DNA of 64,000 bases from Membranipora membranacea (Eukaryota; Bryozoa; Gymnolaemata; Cheilostomatida; Membraniporidae), in assembly GCA_914767715.1 (NCBI GenBank), contig OU612071.1, positions 8,539,493 to 8,603,492 of the forward strand, in the 5' to 3' direction. Positions 1 to 13,059 of the stretch are shown piece by piece. The position numbers and the translations under genes were made by a program. The first letter of the stretch is position 1. Each line of letters starts with the position of its first letter. The notes under the pieces are model-generated. The model was not told where the DNA came from. It saw nothing but the letters and a program-made list of their open reading frames with translations, and made no database searches.

Positions 1-206
1 GAGTACCCAACCAACCAATCAGAGCCAACATGTTGGCTAATTGAGATCTACTACAGTGATTCAGTTTCACTTTCACTACATTACAAAAGGCACTTTCAGG
101 ACAGTAGTTTCTGGCATGTGATTGGCTCCCTCCCTCTCACCAAACAGCCAATCGAAACCAACACATTGGTTACCTTCTATTCTCTGCTTGCTTTTTGACT
201 TTGCAG
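1..206. repeat. MITE-like fragments of the CCAATCAGAGCC/ACATTGGCT family
   Basis: Two short stretches (about 15-50 and 130-175) carry the words CAATCAGAGCCAACA and AACACATTGGT. The same words form the inverted ends of clearer elements at 919-1001 and 1634-1848. The fragments are probably the remains of one element cut by the window edge. No coding signal was seen. Confidence 0.45.
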
Positions 207-266
207 CCTGAACAGCCGGCTCAGTTTATGCTGCATCACAACGCCGACGGTGCTGAACATGAAAAT
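207..266 (+). other. possible upstream coding exon of the first gene (weak)
   Basis: A good acceptor (CTTTTTGACTTTGCAG, ending at 206) is followed by an open stretch reading PEQPAQFMLHHNADGAEHEN. It could stop at a weak GTACAA donor at 267. That would leave phase 0, which the confirmed exon at 1495 requires. A second frame is also open here, so coding status is uncertain. The 1.2 kb that would be its intron holds only repeats. Confidence 0.25.
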
Positions 267-918
267 GTACAAAGTCACCATAGGTTATTCTATGTGGAAT
301 GTTTCAAACAATGTCTAGAGAGGCGCAATAGTGTACCCAGATGTGTCGTGCTGTAATTCTGCCTCACACCTAGACCTTCCAGCATGCTACTAACTGTTAT
401 AAAGTCTTACTTACCTAGTCTTCCCCGTCTGCACGCTGTTAACTGTATTACTTGTACTAGCAGCTAGTGCTACCGGCAGCTATTATGTAGAATATATAAA
501 AGATGTGCACATGCTACAAACCTTCTAGTCTTGTGCGGTTCCTTTTTTATCGGTGCTCCAGTGGTAGCTTTCCCAGCCGACCCGATGTTATCGATTTTTT
601 AGGGCTCAGATGATGTTATCTCAACCTTGTGTCAAAACTTATAATACATAATACTCCACTGCATGAGTATGTATATGTATTTGTATATTGGAATTGTTAT
701 GTATGTACCTGGCTATTGGGGTAAATTCTCCACCCATCAAGCAAAACTAGCTTAACAACAACATTGTCTAGATAACTGTCATAATAAGCTTTAAGCATGG
801 TGCTATTAGATTAAAGGGCTATTTTGTTGTATGAAATTTATGTTGGAAGATTCGGTAACAGTAAATTGTGGCTATCTGTGAACTCACTCTGCAGGAAAAC
901 AAAACATTTTAGGCCATA

Positions 919-1001
919 GCAAGTGTATTGTCTCTGATTGGCTGGTGGGTGCTCTTTTTTCCACCCGACAGCCAATCAGCTCAAAACCAACACATTGGCT
1001 T
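919..1001. repeat. short hairpin MITE (about 83 bp)
   Basis: CTCTGATTGGCTGGTGGG near the left end is the reverse complement, with few mismatches, of the segment ending ...CAACACATTGGCT on the right. The two arms meet around 950, leaving almost no loop. It is the same terminal sequence as the element at 1634-1848 and the fragments at 1-206. It has no coding capacity. Confidence 0.6.
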
Positions 1002-1494
1002 ATCAGAGTTTCACCTAACCTTCCCTGCATGCTATAGCTCAAGAATAGATAGATCGTATCTCGCACATCGGTTAGTATCTAGTCCTTACAGCTATGTATC
1101 AACGTGTATATCGACTTTGCAAAAACTTAAAGGAACACCAAACTAATTGGTTGGTCTAGGCTATGCATCACAGTAGATAAATCGACGAATTCAAAGTTTT
1201 AGGCTAATGAATCTTGATAAAGTTCGAACTAAAAGTTCTGAGTGGAATTTCAAGTGACTTTGGGTAAATGTTTCACTCATTTCAGTAAGCATATTTTCAG
1301 ACCAAGGAATTCGTTTGTTGTTGCTTTAATCATGTGCTAGTTCACCAATTCTTAAAAAAATGGCAGCAAATCATCAAATATTAAATTGATGCGTAAAGTC
1401 TTTGATACAATTTCAGAACTGGAATGATACACACATGTCTTTTGCCATAATTGCAAGGATATATAGGTTTTCAAATGTTGTTTTTTTATTACAG

Positions 1495-4400
1495 TCACAG
1501 CCATCCTTTTTCAGAAGGCTCATGGGTTCTCTGAAGAGTGATCACGAACATGACTCACAAGACGGGTAAGGTTTATTATCATGAGTCATACTTTTAGTTT
1601 CAAAATTGAGTGATTTGGAGTTATCTGCTTACCTAGCCAATGTGTTGACTCTGATTGGCTGGTGGGTGGGAAAGAGCCCATGCCAGGTCGAATGGTACAT
1701 TCCTGAAAGTACCATTATAATACGTTATAGTGAATATGAATCAATTTAGTCTCTATTTCAATACATCTCAATAGGGGCTCTCTTTGACCTGGTGTTGGCT
1801 CTCTTTCCGACCCAACAGCCAATCATATCAGAGCCAGCACATTGGCTAAGGCTTACCTGACAGGAGCATCATGATCTGTAAAATGTATCGTTTACTGACA
1901 GTAGTAGTGAAGTTCACATTATTGTGTGTTGAATTTTATATGTTTTGCAATTGTAGAAGCACCCCACAATCCTCTACCAAGCGAAGATTCAGCATCTTCA
2001 GGAGACCGAGCAGGAAGTCAATATCTAAACCCAACCAATCACAGGTAGGGAATAAATACTAATCGTAGCGATAAGCATTTGATACGTTTCTACATTTTCA
2101 GTTCACGATATATCAATCTGCGAGAAACTAAATAACTTTTGGTGTAATACTTGGGGATTTGTTCATTCAAGAGGACTTATGTCTGATCCATAGTGATTGC
2201 ATAAGTGTCAGATATAGCATCTGGCTTCTTTACCACAAGCAAGTTCTCAGGCTGCCAGCATGGTTCAAGGTAACCCTTCAATCCTGGCCAAAATAAGGTC
2301 CATGCACCTCAGGTGAATCATGGGGAACTTGGTTAGTGGCGAGCGACCCCAATACTGTCACTATTGCTTGGGAGTATCAGTTTATCGGCTCATAGTATAA
2401 AATTACTGGAAGCCTTGATCAGTATTATGTTTAGGTTGAATTCTGACACTAACAATTTTACGGACATTCAGCAGAAACACCATACATAATTATCTTTGTT
2501 ATTTTTCATTCAGGGAGGATATCAGGGTATGACTGACTCCCGAGAGGAAGACCTACATCAAGAAATGCACTACAGGTACATAACAGTTAGAAATAATGTC
2601 TGAATCTGTCAGCAAAGTATTTTTTATCCACGTCCTTCCTTCAGAAATGATTCTCAGATTCCAGCCAACTGTAAATGCCACCGATCATTACCAAGAGCTT
2701 TAAAATCAAGTTTTGCACACCTGACAATCACTCTAAGCTTAGCAGGTTGATGGAAGAGGAAATTCAATATCAACCCCATTCCCAGCATCATATGATGGGA
2801 ATGTGGTCGATTAGGGCGTGATACTAACATCTAACCGGACAATGCTTGGACAATTAAACCAAGCAGCAGCATGTTTAGCCCAAGATTATCAAGATACTGT
2901 AGAGAAATATCAAATAATGTCTGTCCTATTTTCCAAAATTATTTTGAGATTTTAAGTCATGATATCTACTCTCTGCTTATTCAGTCCCCCGAGAGATGAT
3001 CACTACTTTGATGATTATGAGGATCTAAGAGGTCCGCCACCAGTACCCATGACTACATCACAACAGTCTAATCACATGTCCATGTCACCTGATCAGATAT
3101 CTGATCACATGACTGGGTCACATGATCAACAAATAGCAGACACACCATTTAACATGGAGTCATCCTTCCTGAGTAGTCAGGGTGGTACTATACCGCACTC
3201 GGATAGCTATTTGTCTATACCGGGGAACGGTTCAGGTATGACTTTTTTACATTTGCAGCAATAGATAGCTTGTTGCTGGTGTAGCATTGGTCATATTTAT
3301 GTCATATCGTTTTCAGCTCTATTCACTTATACATAATAGAAATCCGCAGTCATAGCTTGTTAAATAAATGGGTCCAAATAATACACTTTTGTTATAACTG
3401 AGATGAAGCGACAGGTGTGTTCACTGATGTTGTAGTTCTTTTATGAAATATTGATAATATCATATCATCAATGTGTAATAACATTATAAAAAATTATTTT
3501 TAGTGCAAAGGTTAAGCAAATGGAACTTCATGTATTCGGTTCTTAATATAACGAAAGGTAGCAAAGGACATTGTTTCTCAGCCAATTGTGTCTCATGGCC
3601 TGGAGTAAGAACTTCTTGTACTATTTGACAATGTCTAATTATTTGAATTTTTCGCAGTGATAAGCGCGTCTCGGCGCAGCTCGATGGATTTTGCACAAGC
3701 TGTTGAAGATTTAGTAACTCAGAAATATGAGATGGTAGAGGAGCAGAAGAAAAAGAGAAAGCACCCGTTGTCAACTATTTACTCTGGTGGGTACTGAGGC
3801 AACATATTTGTTAATTCTAGATTTAAAGGGTACAAGTGAAAATTACTTACAATTAGCACAAAAGATTTTCTTTGTTGAGTAATTTGAGCCTATCAAACCT
3901 GGATAACCCGATACATTTTCAGTTTCAATTCAGAGTAATAAAGATTAACATGACCTCACTCTCTTCAAGGACAAAATGGCACAATTCCCTAAAAAATGAA
4001 GAGAAGAGTGTTGGGTTAGTGTGGCAGTAGTTCAAGTAACGTTGAGGGAGAATGGATAAATTGTTTGTAGCAGTTTCCAGTAACTTTATGTGTACCTTTC
4101 CCCTCTAACTTGATAAGTGGCAGGACAGAAAGGCCACAAATACTATTGCGCCTTTGTGGCGCTTTCAAACATTCTAACTATATAATTATAAAATTTTCCT
4201 TCAACCAGGTGTGAGGCCGCTGAGTAACAGCTCCCTCGAGAGATCAGTACAAGGGTCTCAGGCTACAGTTAATCAGTTTGATCTTATGCCGGATCTGAGG
4301 AAAATGAGGTAAGAACAGACTTTAAAACCACTAAGAAAAAGTGATGCTATACTTTCTTTTGTTGCAGTGTAAAGTCGTATAATCGTCTCAATATAAATGA

Positions 4401-7225
4401 ACCTTTGTGCTTCCTCCACATCACTTAAACCTTACTCCCTACTCACACTGCTCCAGAAAAATAACACATCTCACGAGATTTGGAGGGCATGTCAAACTAG
4501 CCAATGTGTAGGCTATGACTGGGTTATGAATGGCATTCAGGCCAATCAGGAACCCAACCAACTAATTAACCAAATGACCAATCAGAGCAAAGACCTTTGA
4601 ACGGTTGTTTGTATTTTGTAGCGAGCCAGCACAGTCAACTCATAACAACAATCCCCACAACAGAACAGGTAGTGAGGGAGACTATCTGGACAGGATTCAG
4701 CCAACGTCGCGCCATGCAGAAAGGTATGAGAAAAGTATAATCAGACATGACCTTTAGATAAACACAAAGCTCCACGCTGTTTTGGGCTCCCGAATACCAC
4801 CATATATATGGACCGGGTTGCATCCTGCTAGGCCTGGTATTACTAAAAGTTGAATGATAAGGTACTAAAATTGGCGAGATACTATTTTTAATAGAATTAC
4901 AGTAAAATAGTAACTTTCTTGTACTTTATTTTCTCAATTTTTGGTGACAATAGTTAAAACTGGGCCACTAGAGGAGAATTCTAAACTAGACAAAGAGTTT
5001 TATAACGATACCAAACGCATAATTCTTTTACACTAACTTTGATATGTTAATCATCACAGGCAGTTTAGCGGTTCTATGAATGGAATACACGACTCACAGC
5101 CATATCAGAGGATAGCTTCACACAGCACTCACTCATTAGGAAACAGAGGCAACACATACCATCAACAAGATAGCATAGACAACTGTAAGTCTCACCAAGG
5201 AGTAACTGATCCTCCTTGGTCTCACCATACTTACATTTAGACAGTCTGTGATTGAATGGTTATCGTGAGGAAAGACCTTGATATCAACAATGAATCCAAA
5301 TAGGATTTTATGTCTTTATAGCCAAGAAACTTCAGCTCTCAGTCATCATTTGAGTTAGAATATGATTTATGCATATGTCAGAACGCTGATTTGACATTCA
5401 AAATCGAGATAACAAAAATTAAGTGCTTGAAAGTCAATGAAAAAGTCCTTGGGAAGTCTGAACAACATTCTGTGAAAAAGTTTCCATGCAAAAAACCAAC
5501 ATTGATGCTAAAGGACTACTATCGAGGCTATCTGGCACTTTAATTGTGAGGTTGCAAATTCAGCCAGATGCGTGTACATATCATATTTCACTTTCAATAT
5601 GAAATGATAAGTTTTATGTGCCCATGTACATTACAAACCATTATAGGAAGTTGTCTCTGTTATTGCCATGAGGATGCAACTCAAAATTTGACCAACAACC
5701 AAAAATAATTATACGGGTCGACAATTTCACAGATGAAGACAAATGGGCGTTTCGCAATCACTCCATTACTTTAGTCTTGACCTCACATAATGATATTACG
5801 ACCTGGTTTCAGATGGATACTCTGTTGAGTCATCTCCTGTCAGCAGCTCCGCCCCCTATGTCCCGAATCAGCCAGTCAGAGACATAGATGGTGAAGAGAG
5901 TTACTACAGTGATCACCCCGACAGTCATTACAGTGGACCTCTTGATGTAGACTTAGAGCATAGATATTCAGATAGATTTGCTGGCTTCAGAGAAGATCCT
6001 TATGGGGGCCACTGGTCCTCCCCGACCCAGTCAGAGATGGACCACAACAGATATGATAGGTCTGTTGTATATTATAACTTCTATATAGATGAAGATAGTA
6101 AAGATCTGTTATTGAGATGTGTTTTATGGATTTGTTTTGTCTTCAAACTAACTTGATCATGAACCATCAATGGCCAAATAACCAACATGGCTCAATTAGT
6201 TACAGCAAATTTTAAAATATCAACCATTAAATTTCCAGCACACAATATGGAACGCTCTCGAATCAACGGATCATTTGGGGGACATCAGGAATCTGCCTGT
6301 CCACTCACCGAACTTGCCAAACGCCATTCAAATTCCATTCCATTGCTAAATTTTTCCTTTTATAGCAGTTTTTGAATTAAAGTTTTTTTCAGAAAATTTT
6401 AATTCACTGATTCTACTTTAAGTGATTCATACTATGATGATGAGGACGTGCATAGACAGCCCGACTCCATACCCTATACCCCTACAACTACAGCAGGCCT
6501 CAGCTCCTCCATCGATCAGCAGAGTATGGGAAGTGAGAGGATAGCCCCTGTACCTGCTATACGATTGTCTAATTCAAGGAACAGCGGGCTACATAACTCA
6601 TCTTCTAATGGTGATAAGTAAGTTGTTGGACTTTTCTGTAATTTAGAAACACAGCGGATTTAGTGATTGCATTTGGAGTATCTTTGTTGAGAGACAACAC
6701 CAAATATTTCAATGATTATCTGAGGTGGTCAAGGGTCGTCTAGGCATGGAAATTTACAACAACAACAAAAAGGAAATGGAAAAGTCACCTCAGCAAATTT
6801 TAATCACAAGCATAATTGTTCTATCTTATCATGGCCAATGGTCACATTCAGCAGCCAATGATCTGCTTGCTGTTAATATCTCTATAAGGAATTACAAATA
6901 ACTACTTATTTTTTTATTTGATAAAGAAGAGGAAAAAAACCATTTGAGCATCCTGACAACAACAGTTGACACTCGAAAATAATAAATAAGCCTTTACATT
7001 AATGATTGTTATTTTTATCCTGTGTGGTTTCGGAAGAGACACCTTGAAACTTTGTATTTTCAAGATTGTAGACAGAAGTTGTTTCATCTTTTTTTCTTTA
7101 GAACTTTACCCTCAATAAGCTCGACGAATGAGACGATCCGTTACTACCCAGGGCTGACTCAAGGTCAGTCAGAGGTGAAGGACAGACAGCCTTCACATGA
7201 TGATGATGATGGTGATTGGTGCTAA
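1495..7225 (+). CDS. 3' part of a spliced gene for a Ser/Asp/Tyr-rich, probably disordered protein (unknown function)
   Basis: Eleven exons joined in one open frame: 1495-1565, 1957-2044, 2514-2575, 2985-3235, 3658-3786, 4209-4308, 4622-4723, 5060-5184, 5813-6059, 6423-6617 and 7102-7225 (TAA 7223-7225). Every junction has GT/AG, and the summed length of 1,494 nt is an exact multiple of three, giving 497 residues. The first exon enters in phase 0 after an acceptor, so the gene may start upstream. Alternatively, ATG 1522 (MGSLKS, which fits the MGxxxS N-myristoylation pattern) may be the start. Visible features are a basic start (FFRRLMGSLK, KRRFSIFRRPSRKS), an acidic/aromatic patch before GPPPVP (a possible SH3/EVH1-type ligand), a coiled/basic EEQKKKRKH stretch, many YxD/SY clusters and a DDDDGDWC C terminus. 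No globular domain, membrane segment or signal peptide is seen. I do not recognise the family. It could be the cytoplasmic tail of a longer protein that begins outside the window. Confidence 0.8.
1634..1848. mobile_element. MITE, about 215 bp, inside intron 1 of the first gene
   Basis: The left end TAGCCAATGTGTTGACTCTG and the right end ...AGCACATTGGCTA form inverted termini of roughly 40 bp that include GATTGGCTG and CAGCCAATC. The interior is non-coding. Similar ends occur near 4497, 24270 and 51165. Confidence 0.65.
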
Positions 7226-8149
7226 GCTATATTTTGGGACAATGTCGCTGTTCAGAAGCTCTGCAGAGAAGATGCGGAATAATAGAAGTTTACCCAAAGG
7301 GTGCCTTGATGAACTGAAGCAATTATGTTACATGCCCTTTACTGTGACTTTTTTTCTTATTCCTAAGCCAGATATAAAGGTTCTATTTGTCCCACATTTT
7401 AAAAAACTGGTTATCAAACTAAAATGTTTCTTGAGAGAATTCGATAAGCTTCATATAATTCTGGAGTTGTCTCATTATTACGCATGAGGAGACAAATAAA
7501 CCGCTAATTCTTATTCAAATGTAAATATCAGCTTTATTATATTAATGTTTTTTTCTGTTATATCACAAATTCTTTTATTTGATGAAGGTATTATAAATCG
7601 GAGCTACGGTGCTAGTTAGATGGCTATCTAAATATTTTGCTTAGGAGATTGGTTGCTTTACTTCTAAGCCACATTTGCATAGATAACAAATTGCTTTGTA
7701 TTTTTGCGACTATTTTTGTAGGGAGATTATGGTAAATTTAATAAAAGCCAAGAAATAAAATAGTGGCCAATTTCATGAAAGCAAAAATATGATATATAAA
7801 TTCATGTTGTGCGCTTGTTTATTTGAAATATTTTGCAATACTTAGTTTAATTTTTATTTTCCTATCAATAAAGAATTAAAAAACTCTCATATAATCAAAA
7901 TTTCAATACTCCAATTTAGCGATGAAGTTTTAGATGCCAGAGGGACTAGGTGTTGCTTCTGTTTTTTGGTTTTTTGAAAGAAGTTAGTCAAACACATCAT
8001 TTGAGACTTTCAGAACTAAGAATTTTAAGAATTTGGGAGGCTACATAAAATGATAATAATGATTTATGCCTTTCATCACGTTCATTTTACAGTCTCATTA
8101 CCCTGGGACACCTCATGAGAAGTCTTTATATTACATGGTTTTTATTCTG
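7226..8149 (+). other. 3' flank/3'UTR of the first gene, otherwise featureless
   Basis: AT-rich sequence with several poly(A) signals. No exon-like reading frame or repeat was recognised before the MITE at 8150. Confidence 0.5.
7495..7500 (+). promoter_or_regulatory. AATAAA poly(A) signal candidate for the first gene
   Basis: AATAAA lies 270 bp after the TAA stop. Further AATAAA words lie at 7754-7759 and 7867-7872, so the true 3' end is not fixed by sequence alone. Confidence 0.4.
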
Positions 8150-8403
8150 GTGGGTCTTTCAATTAGAAACAGCCAAAATCGCAATCTGATCGTTCACTCA
8201 CTGAGTGATCGATACCTGCTAGGCTCTCGCTTTCAGATCGCTCAGCCACTTCATGGAACTATATACATTCTGAGTGAGCGTTTTCGGAGCGATTTTGTCT
8301 AATTGAAAGACGAAGTGAATGAAAATTTGGAGCAATGTGATGGTGATAACTTGCTTGAGTAAAGGATTGCTGTTTCTTATTGAAAGGCCACCCCCCCCCC
8401 CCC
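8150..8403. mobile_element. MITE with GGGTCTTTCAATTAGAAACAGC termini (about 250 bp)
   Basis: The left end GGGTCTTTCAATTAGAAACA matches the reverse complement of the right end (GCTGTTTCTTATTGAAAGGCC followed by a run of C). A second internal inverted pair (CTCACTGAGTGA, CTGAGTGAGCG) is shared with the copies at 26640-27145. The C run at 8390-8403 is the element edge. Confidence 0.7.
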
Positions 8404-9369
8404 TGTATAAGTACGGGTCTACGGGTCTATGCCCTTCCTAACGCCACCCTGATCTGCTGTGAATAGTTCCCAGGGCCTCTTGATTGAGGTAGCCATGCCC
8501 TACCCATTGGACAACGGCCACTCTCATTGAATACTGTATATATATATATTAAACGGAGGAATCCCTATGATCTATGATGGGTTGATATGGAGTGACCACC
8601 ATTCAATCCCACGATGGCATCGCAGAAAATTAAAATCAATTTGCTTGTTCCTGTGAGGTGGCATGAAAGATGATCAAATCTGGTATCAATTTTATGACAA
8701 GGTGGCCAAATATAATATGACTTTTGGAATGCCCCTGAGACCGCAGCGTGAGTCACGAATCTTAGCGTTTTTAAGGAATGCAGGATATCGATCAGTCGAA
8801 TTGAGTTTAAACAAATTACCCCAAGTTCTGCCTATATTTTTTGCAGGAGATTGCACTGTTTGTGGGGAAGTACAGTTGATGTTGTTCAATCTGTCTTTCT
8901 CTCGTGTCAGGCGCACTTTCCAGCCTCTCTGATGGCTATTACTTGTCTGTACAGCTCTACACCTTGTACACGGCATCATCCCATTCGACTTAATACCATG
9001 GACATACTTAGTTTCATTGTATGTATATGAAAATATACATTTTTATATGCATTCACCATCATCCTAAGATGGTCTCCCAGATGTGCAAAATAAAACTGAA
9101 AAAATACAACAAAAATAAAATCAAGGGAGTAACATTCTTATCTCAATTTCATGAAAGCAAATGGTTTGACAATGCCAATTTAACTGTATCTATGGTTGTT
9201 GATGAACATACAGCACTGTATGTTGAGGAAGGTTGTTGAAAACAAGTAGTCATATGAATCAAAAGCAAGTTTTTGGGTAGATATTTTCTCGGCATAGTAT
9301 TATATATTTATCCCTTTCTTGCCCACCACAATATTACAGGAGAATCCTCTAAAATAGGTTCTCACATTT
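8404..9369. other. spacer without recognised features
   Basis: Overlapping open frames on both strands at 8563-8980 are short, show no splice context and resemble no protein I know. A TATATATATAT tract lies near 8540. Nothing else is supported. Confidence 0.4.
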
Positions 9370-11210
9370 AGGCCAGAAGCAGCCTAGCTGTAACTGCTCT
9401 ATAAAAATATGGCACGGACAATTTTTGATGGCAGGGAACTGATCGCATATTATACTTCATTGATGTTTCTTCTGTAAAATTCACCGGGTGTACCCAGTTG
9501 TAGAGGTCATAATTTAGAAATTAAAAGGTGTTTTGTTTTTTCATTATATGTGTGGGGACATAACTCCTATTCTGTGTAATATTACTAATCTAATCTTCAG
9601 GGAATTCCAGGTTGAAACTGAATTGTGGGGATTTTGTTGACTTGCCAATTTATTGACCAAGTAAACTTGTAGAAGTCTGCTCGTGTTAGATCAGGACAAA
9701 TTTAAAATTTCCAATAAGTATAATGTCAGATCTTTATGAGGTTAGTATGATACTGTCTTGCGGCAGCATATCCGCAATATTTCTCAAAAATTGCATATAA
9801 TAAGTGAAATGTTAAGAATTCAATAAAAGGTGTTTCTAGGGTGGAACAACGTGCTGAATCCAATATTAAGGGTGTACCCAGTTGTAGCGATCATGTCAGC
9901 AGCAGCGCGGCAGCATATCCTCATTTCTTCTAAAAATTGCTTTCAATGAGTGAAATATTAAGAGTTTAAATAAAAGGTGTTTAAAGGGTATAATAACGTG
10001 CTGAATATAGAGAAATAAGGGTGTAACCTAGAACAAGTTTGATCCAATTGCCTGCATGCCTTTTGCTCCCGATCCACTGGTCACGCCGACCAGTGGATTG
10101 GAAGCCACTCAGAACGCAGGAAAATGGACCAAACTTGGTCTAGTGTACCCAGTCGTAGCAATCATGTCAGCGGAAGATCGGCAGCGCGACAACATATCGC
10201 AATTTTTCTCAAAATCGCTTATAATAAGTGAAATGTTACGAGTTTTAAACAAGGGTATATCTAGGGTAGAACAACGTGCTGAATCTAAAACTGAGAGTGT
10301 ACGCATTTGTAGCAATCATGTCAGAGGCAGCGCGGCAGCATACCTGCAATTTTCTTCACAATCGGTTAGGTAAGTGAAATGTTAAGTGATTAATATGGTC
10401 AGCAGGAAACACGACTATATGTATGGTTATAACAAGATATTCTATCACATCATTTTAAAAGGTGGTCAGCGACAGCACTACATCTCAATGAGAACAAGAC
10501 AAAAAGCAGCCTAGACGTTAGACAAATTTGATGTAGGAAAAAAGTGTGTACCCAGTTGAAGAGGTCAGCCGCAGCACTACTGCATATCCCAAATATTCAC
10601 ACTATCGATATGTGATTAGTGGGAAGTCAAGAGTTTGATGCAGTTGACACAAGTCAAGACTTTAGTCCTGGGTTCTACATTGTGTATGTTTTAGTATTTC
10701 ATGAGGTGGTTGGTGAGAGACAGCGCTACCACATATCCCCATATCACGTCATTAGCATGTTAGGAAAGTATGCGAAGCTGGCATATCTAAGTTTTACAGA
10801 CTCTGACAGTTGGGTTTCTTTGCTGAAAAGTGAGGCACTCATTGAACTCTTTGCTCATGTGTTATGCAAAAGATATCCAGCCGAAAAATGACATAAGAGG
10901 CAATTGAAACATCAAAAATGTTGTCGGTAATTGCCCCAAGACAGTGGTCTTTAGACCATACAATATCAATTCAATGGAATTCCCTGATTATTAGATTAGT
11001 TAGACTACGCAGAATAGGAGTTATTTCCCCACACATATAATGCCAAAACAAAACACCTTTTAATTTCTAAATATGACCACTACAACAGGGTACACCCAGT
11101 GAATTTTACAGAACATACACCAACCAATGAAGTATAAAAGGTGATCAATATCCTGCCATCAAGTATTGTCTGTGCCATAACAACTTATGCTATAGCTGCT
11201 TCTGGCCTAA
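9370..11210. mobile_element. foldback-like element with long (about 240 bp) terminal inverted repeats and internal tandem repeats
   Basis: The left arm 9370-9608 (AGGCCAGAAGCAGC ... CAGGGAATTCC) reappears as its reverse complement in the right arm 10976-11208. Shared words include TAAAATTCAC, GGTGTACCC, AAATTAAAAGGTGTTTTGTTTT and TATATGTGTGGGGA; I estimate about 80% identity by eye. Between the arms lie several imperfect units of about 150 bp (9755-10570). Each contains GTGTACCCAGTTGTAG, ATCATGTCAG, GCGGCAGCATAT, AAGTGAAATGTTA and ACGTGCTGAAT. No transposase frame is visible, so it looks non-autonomous. The open frame at 10056-10373 falls across these repeats and is probably not a gene. Confidence 0.75.
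10032..10139. mobile_element. MITE nested in the foldback element
   Basis: AACAAGTTTGATCCAATTGCCTG on the left pairs with ...CAGGAAAATGGACCAAACTTG on the right, and CCACTGGTC/GACCAGTGG meet at the centre. It interrupts one of the 150 bp units. Relatives lie at 42050-42165, 43886-44025 and 63440-63505. Confidence 0.6.
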
Positions 11211-13059
11211 TTAGTTCGCCCAAAAAAATGTGTAACTGTTTGATTCATCAATTATAAGCAGATTATAGATGGTTAATCCAAATAAGAGAATTCTGATCAA
11301 TTTTGTTAGAATTTGGAGGAGATGTCTATGTACAGTCTTTAACTTCAGCAAATCCCTTGCCGTCCTCATGTGCCCGACTTATGATATAGATTTTTGTTAA
11401 GCTTTCAACCCTCGGTAGCGCAGAAGCTTTCCAACGATGTGTAGTATAGAAAGTCTGTATTTGCCGACCCCATATCTTAACCTTAATGCAGGTGGCTTAG
11501 TGATTGCAGGCACAAAATTTGGCCAGCTAGCCACGGTGGGAGCTTGTCTAAAGTAAGGAAGTTGAATAACTTTCTGTTAGCGATTATAATTTCACTACTT
11601 AATCAATACGTGATAAGGCAAACTGTTCCTCCCGTGATCAATATACTCCTCTAAGCATCCATTGCCATGGTAGATGATATTTTGAATAGGGAGAGGGCAT
11701 TTGTATTACAGCAAACTGTTCCTCCTGCAAATGCCTTACTTCTCGTGGCTATTTTTTTTCTTTTTTTTTGTATTTTGCTATAAAGAAATATTGTAAGTTA
11801 AGAGTAATAAATGTTCAAAAGAAAGTAAATAAAAGCATGGGTCAGCCAGATAGTATGTGACTAGAGAGGCGGCCAACCCTCCAACTAATTACAAAAATTC
11901 CACACGGACATCATGAAAAGCCCAGACAAAATATGCCCACCATACCCGCTATCCACCGCACGACAAGAGACGCGCCGCCAGCCCAACTGTGAGATTGCAC
12001 ATATAATCCTATATACTTCGATATTTTTCTTGGTATATGATACTTTGACAAACAAGAGAGGGCATTACCTGAATAGAACAAGGATGTTCATCTGAGATCA
12101 TGACACCGAGATATAAATTTGGGCGTTGTTATGGCTAATTTATCTAGATTATATATGTAGTAATGGTGGTAATACCTTTCCATCCATCACAAACAGGTAG
12201 TCAAAGAGTCAAACAACGCTGAATGAATTCAATAGATAGTGGCGGATTGAAAAACTCTTTCAAACCATGAATCTTTCCAGTGAAAGGCCTGTAATATGCA
12301 CATAAAAGTCTTAAAATAAGTGGAAATGCCCTTAATATGGTAATATCATGCATGAGGTTAATTTAGCTAGTTTGAGGCTGACTAAATATTAGCTAGCACC
12401 AATTTCTAACCAGACTTGGCCCTAATATTATTGTTATTTCATGTCTGTGAGGAAAGTCAAACCTTTTTCATCTGTGAATTCTTTTTCTTCTTATTCCATA
12501 AAATTTTGACTTTCCCCCAAAAGGGTAAAGAAAAGTATTCACAGGAACAAAGATTCCAATTTTTTAAATGCCGGTTTTCCCAATTTTCTTGCTTCAACCC
12601 CCAGTTATTAAGTTGTTCAGGGGTAGCCATACACCCCTGTTTAAGAAAATGTTCACTTAATCTATGAAATTAGCAGCTAGGTGACTAAAAACCTTATCGA
12701 GGATGTCAAATATGGCCAGATTTAAATATTTTGCAAACACCTACAGCTTATTTGACGGCATTTCTCTTCTCGCCTCTGGTTGTGATTTCTGATAGCCTTA
12801 GGTACCGAAGGAGAGTAAAACGTAAGCTAGAGCGAGGTTTAGCAAGTTCTGGTGTTAATCAGCTAAGTTTTGTCTGCTCTGGCAGGTGTATATACAATAT
12901 CAAAAGGGGTAGGTATACTGTTACCTATGGCATTACATTTAGTAGCTACTTCTTGCATGTGCAAAATGGCAAACTTCTCCTCTCATGTATGCTGTTCTCC
13001 TCTTTGGTATTTTGGTAACTCACCCATCCGGCATATTTTACCATTCATACACAAAGCTA
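11211..13059. other. spacer without recognised features
   Basis: AT-rich, with scattered short frames only. No splice-bounded coding stretch, tRNA-like box or clear inverted repeat was found. Confidence 0.35.

Noticed and set aside
10056-10373. 105 aa open frame, + strand
   Set aside because: It lies across the tandem units and nested MITE of the foldback element and has an equally open antisense frame.
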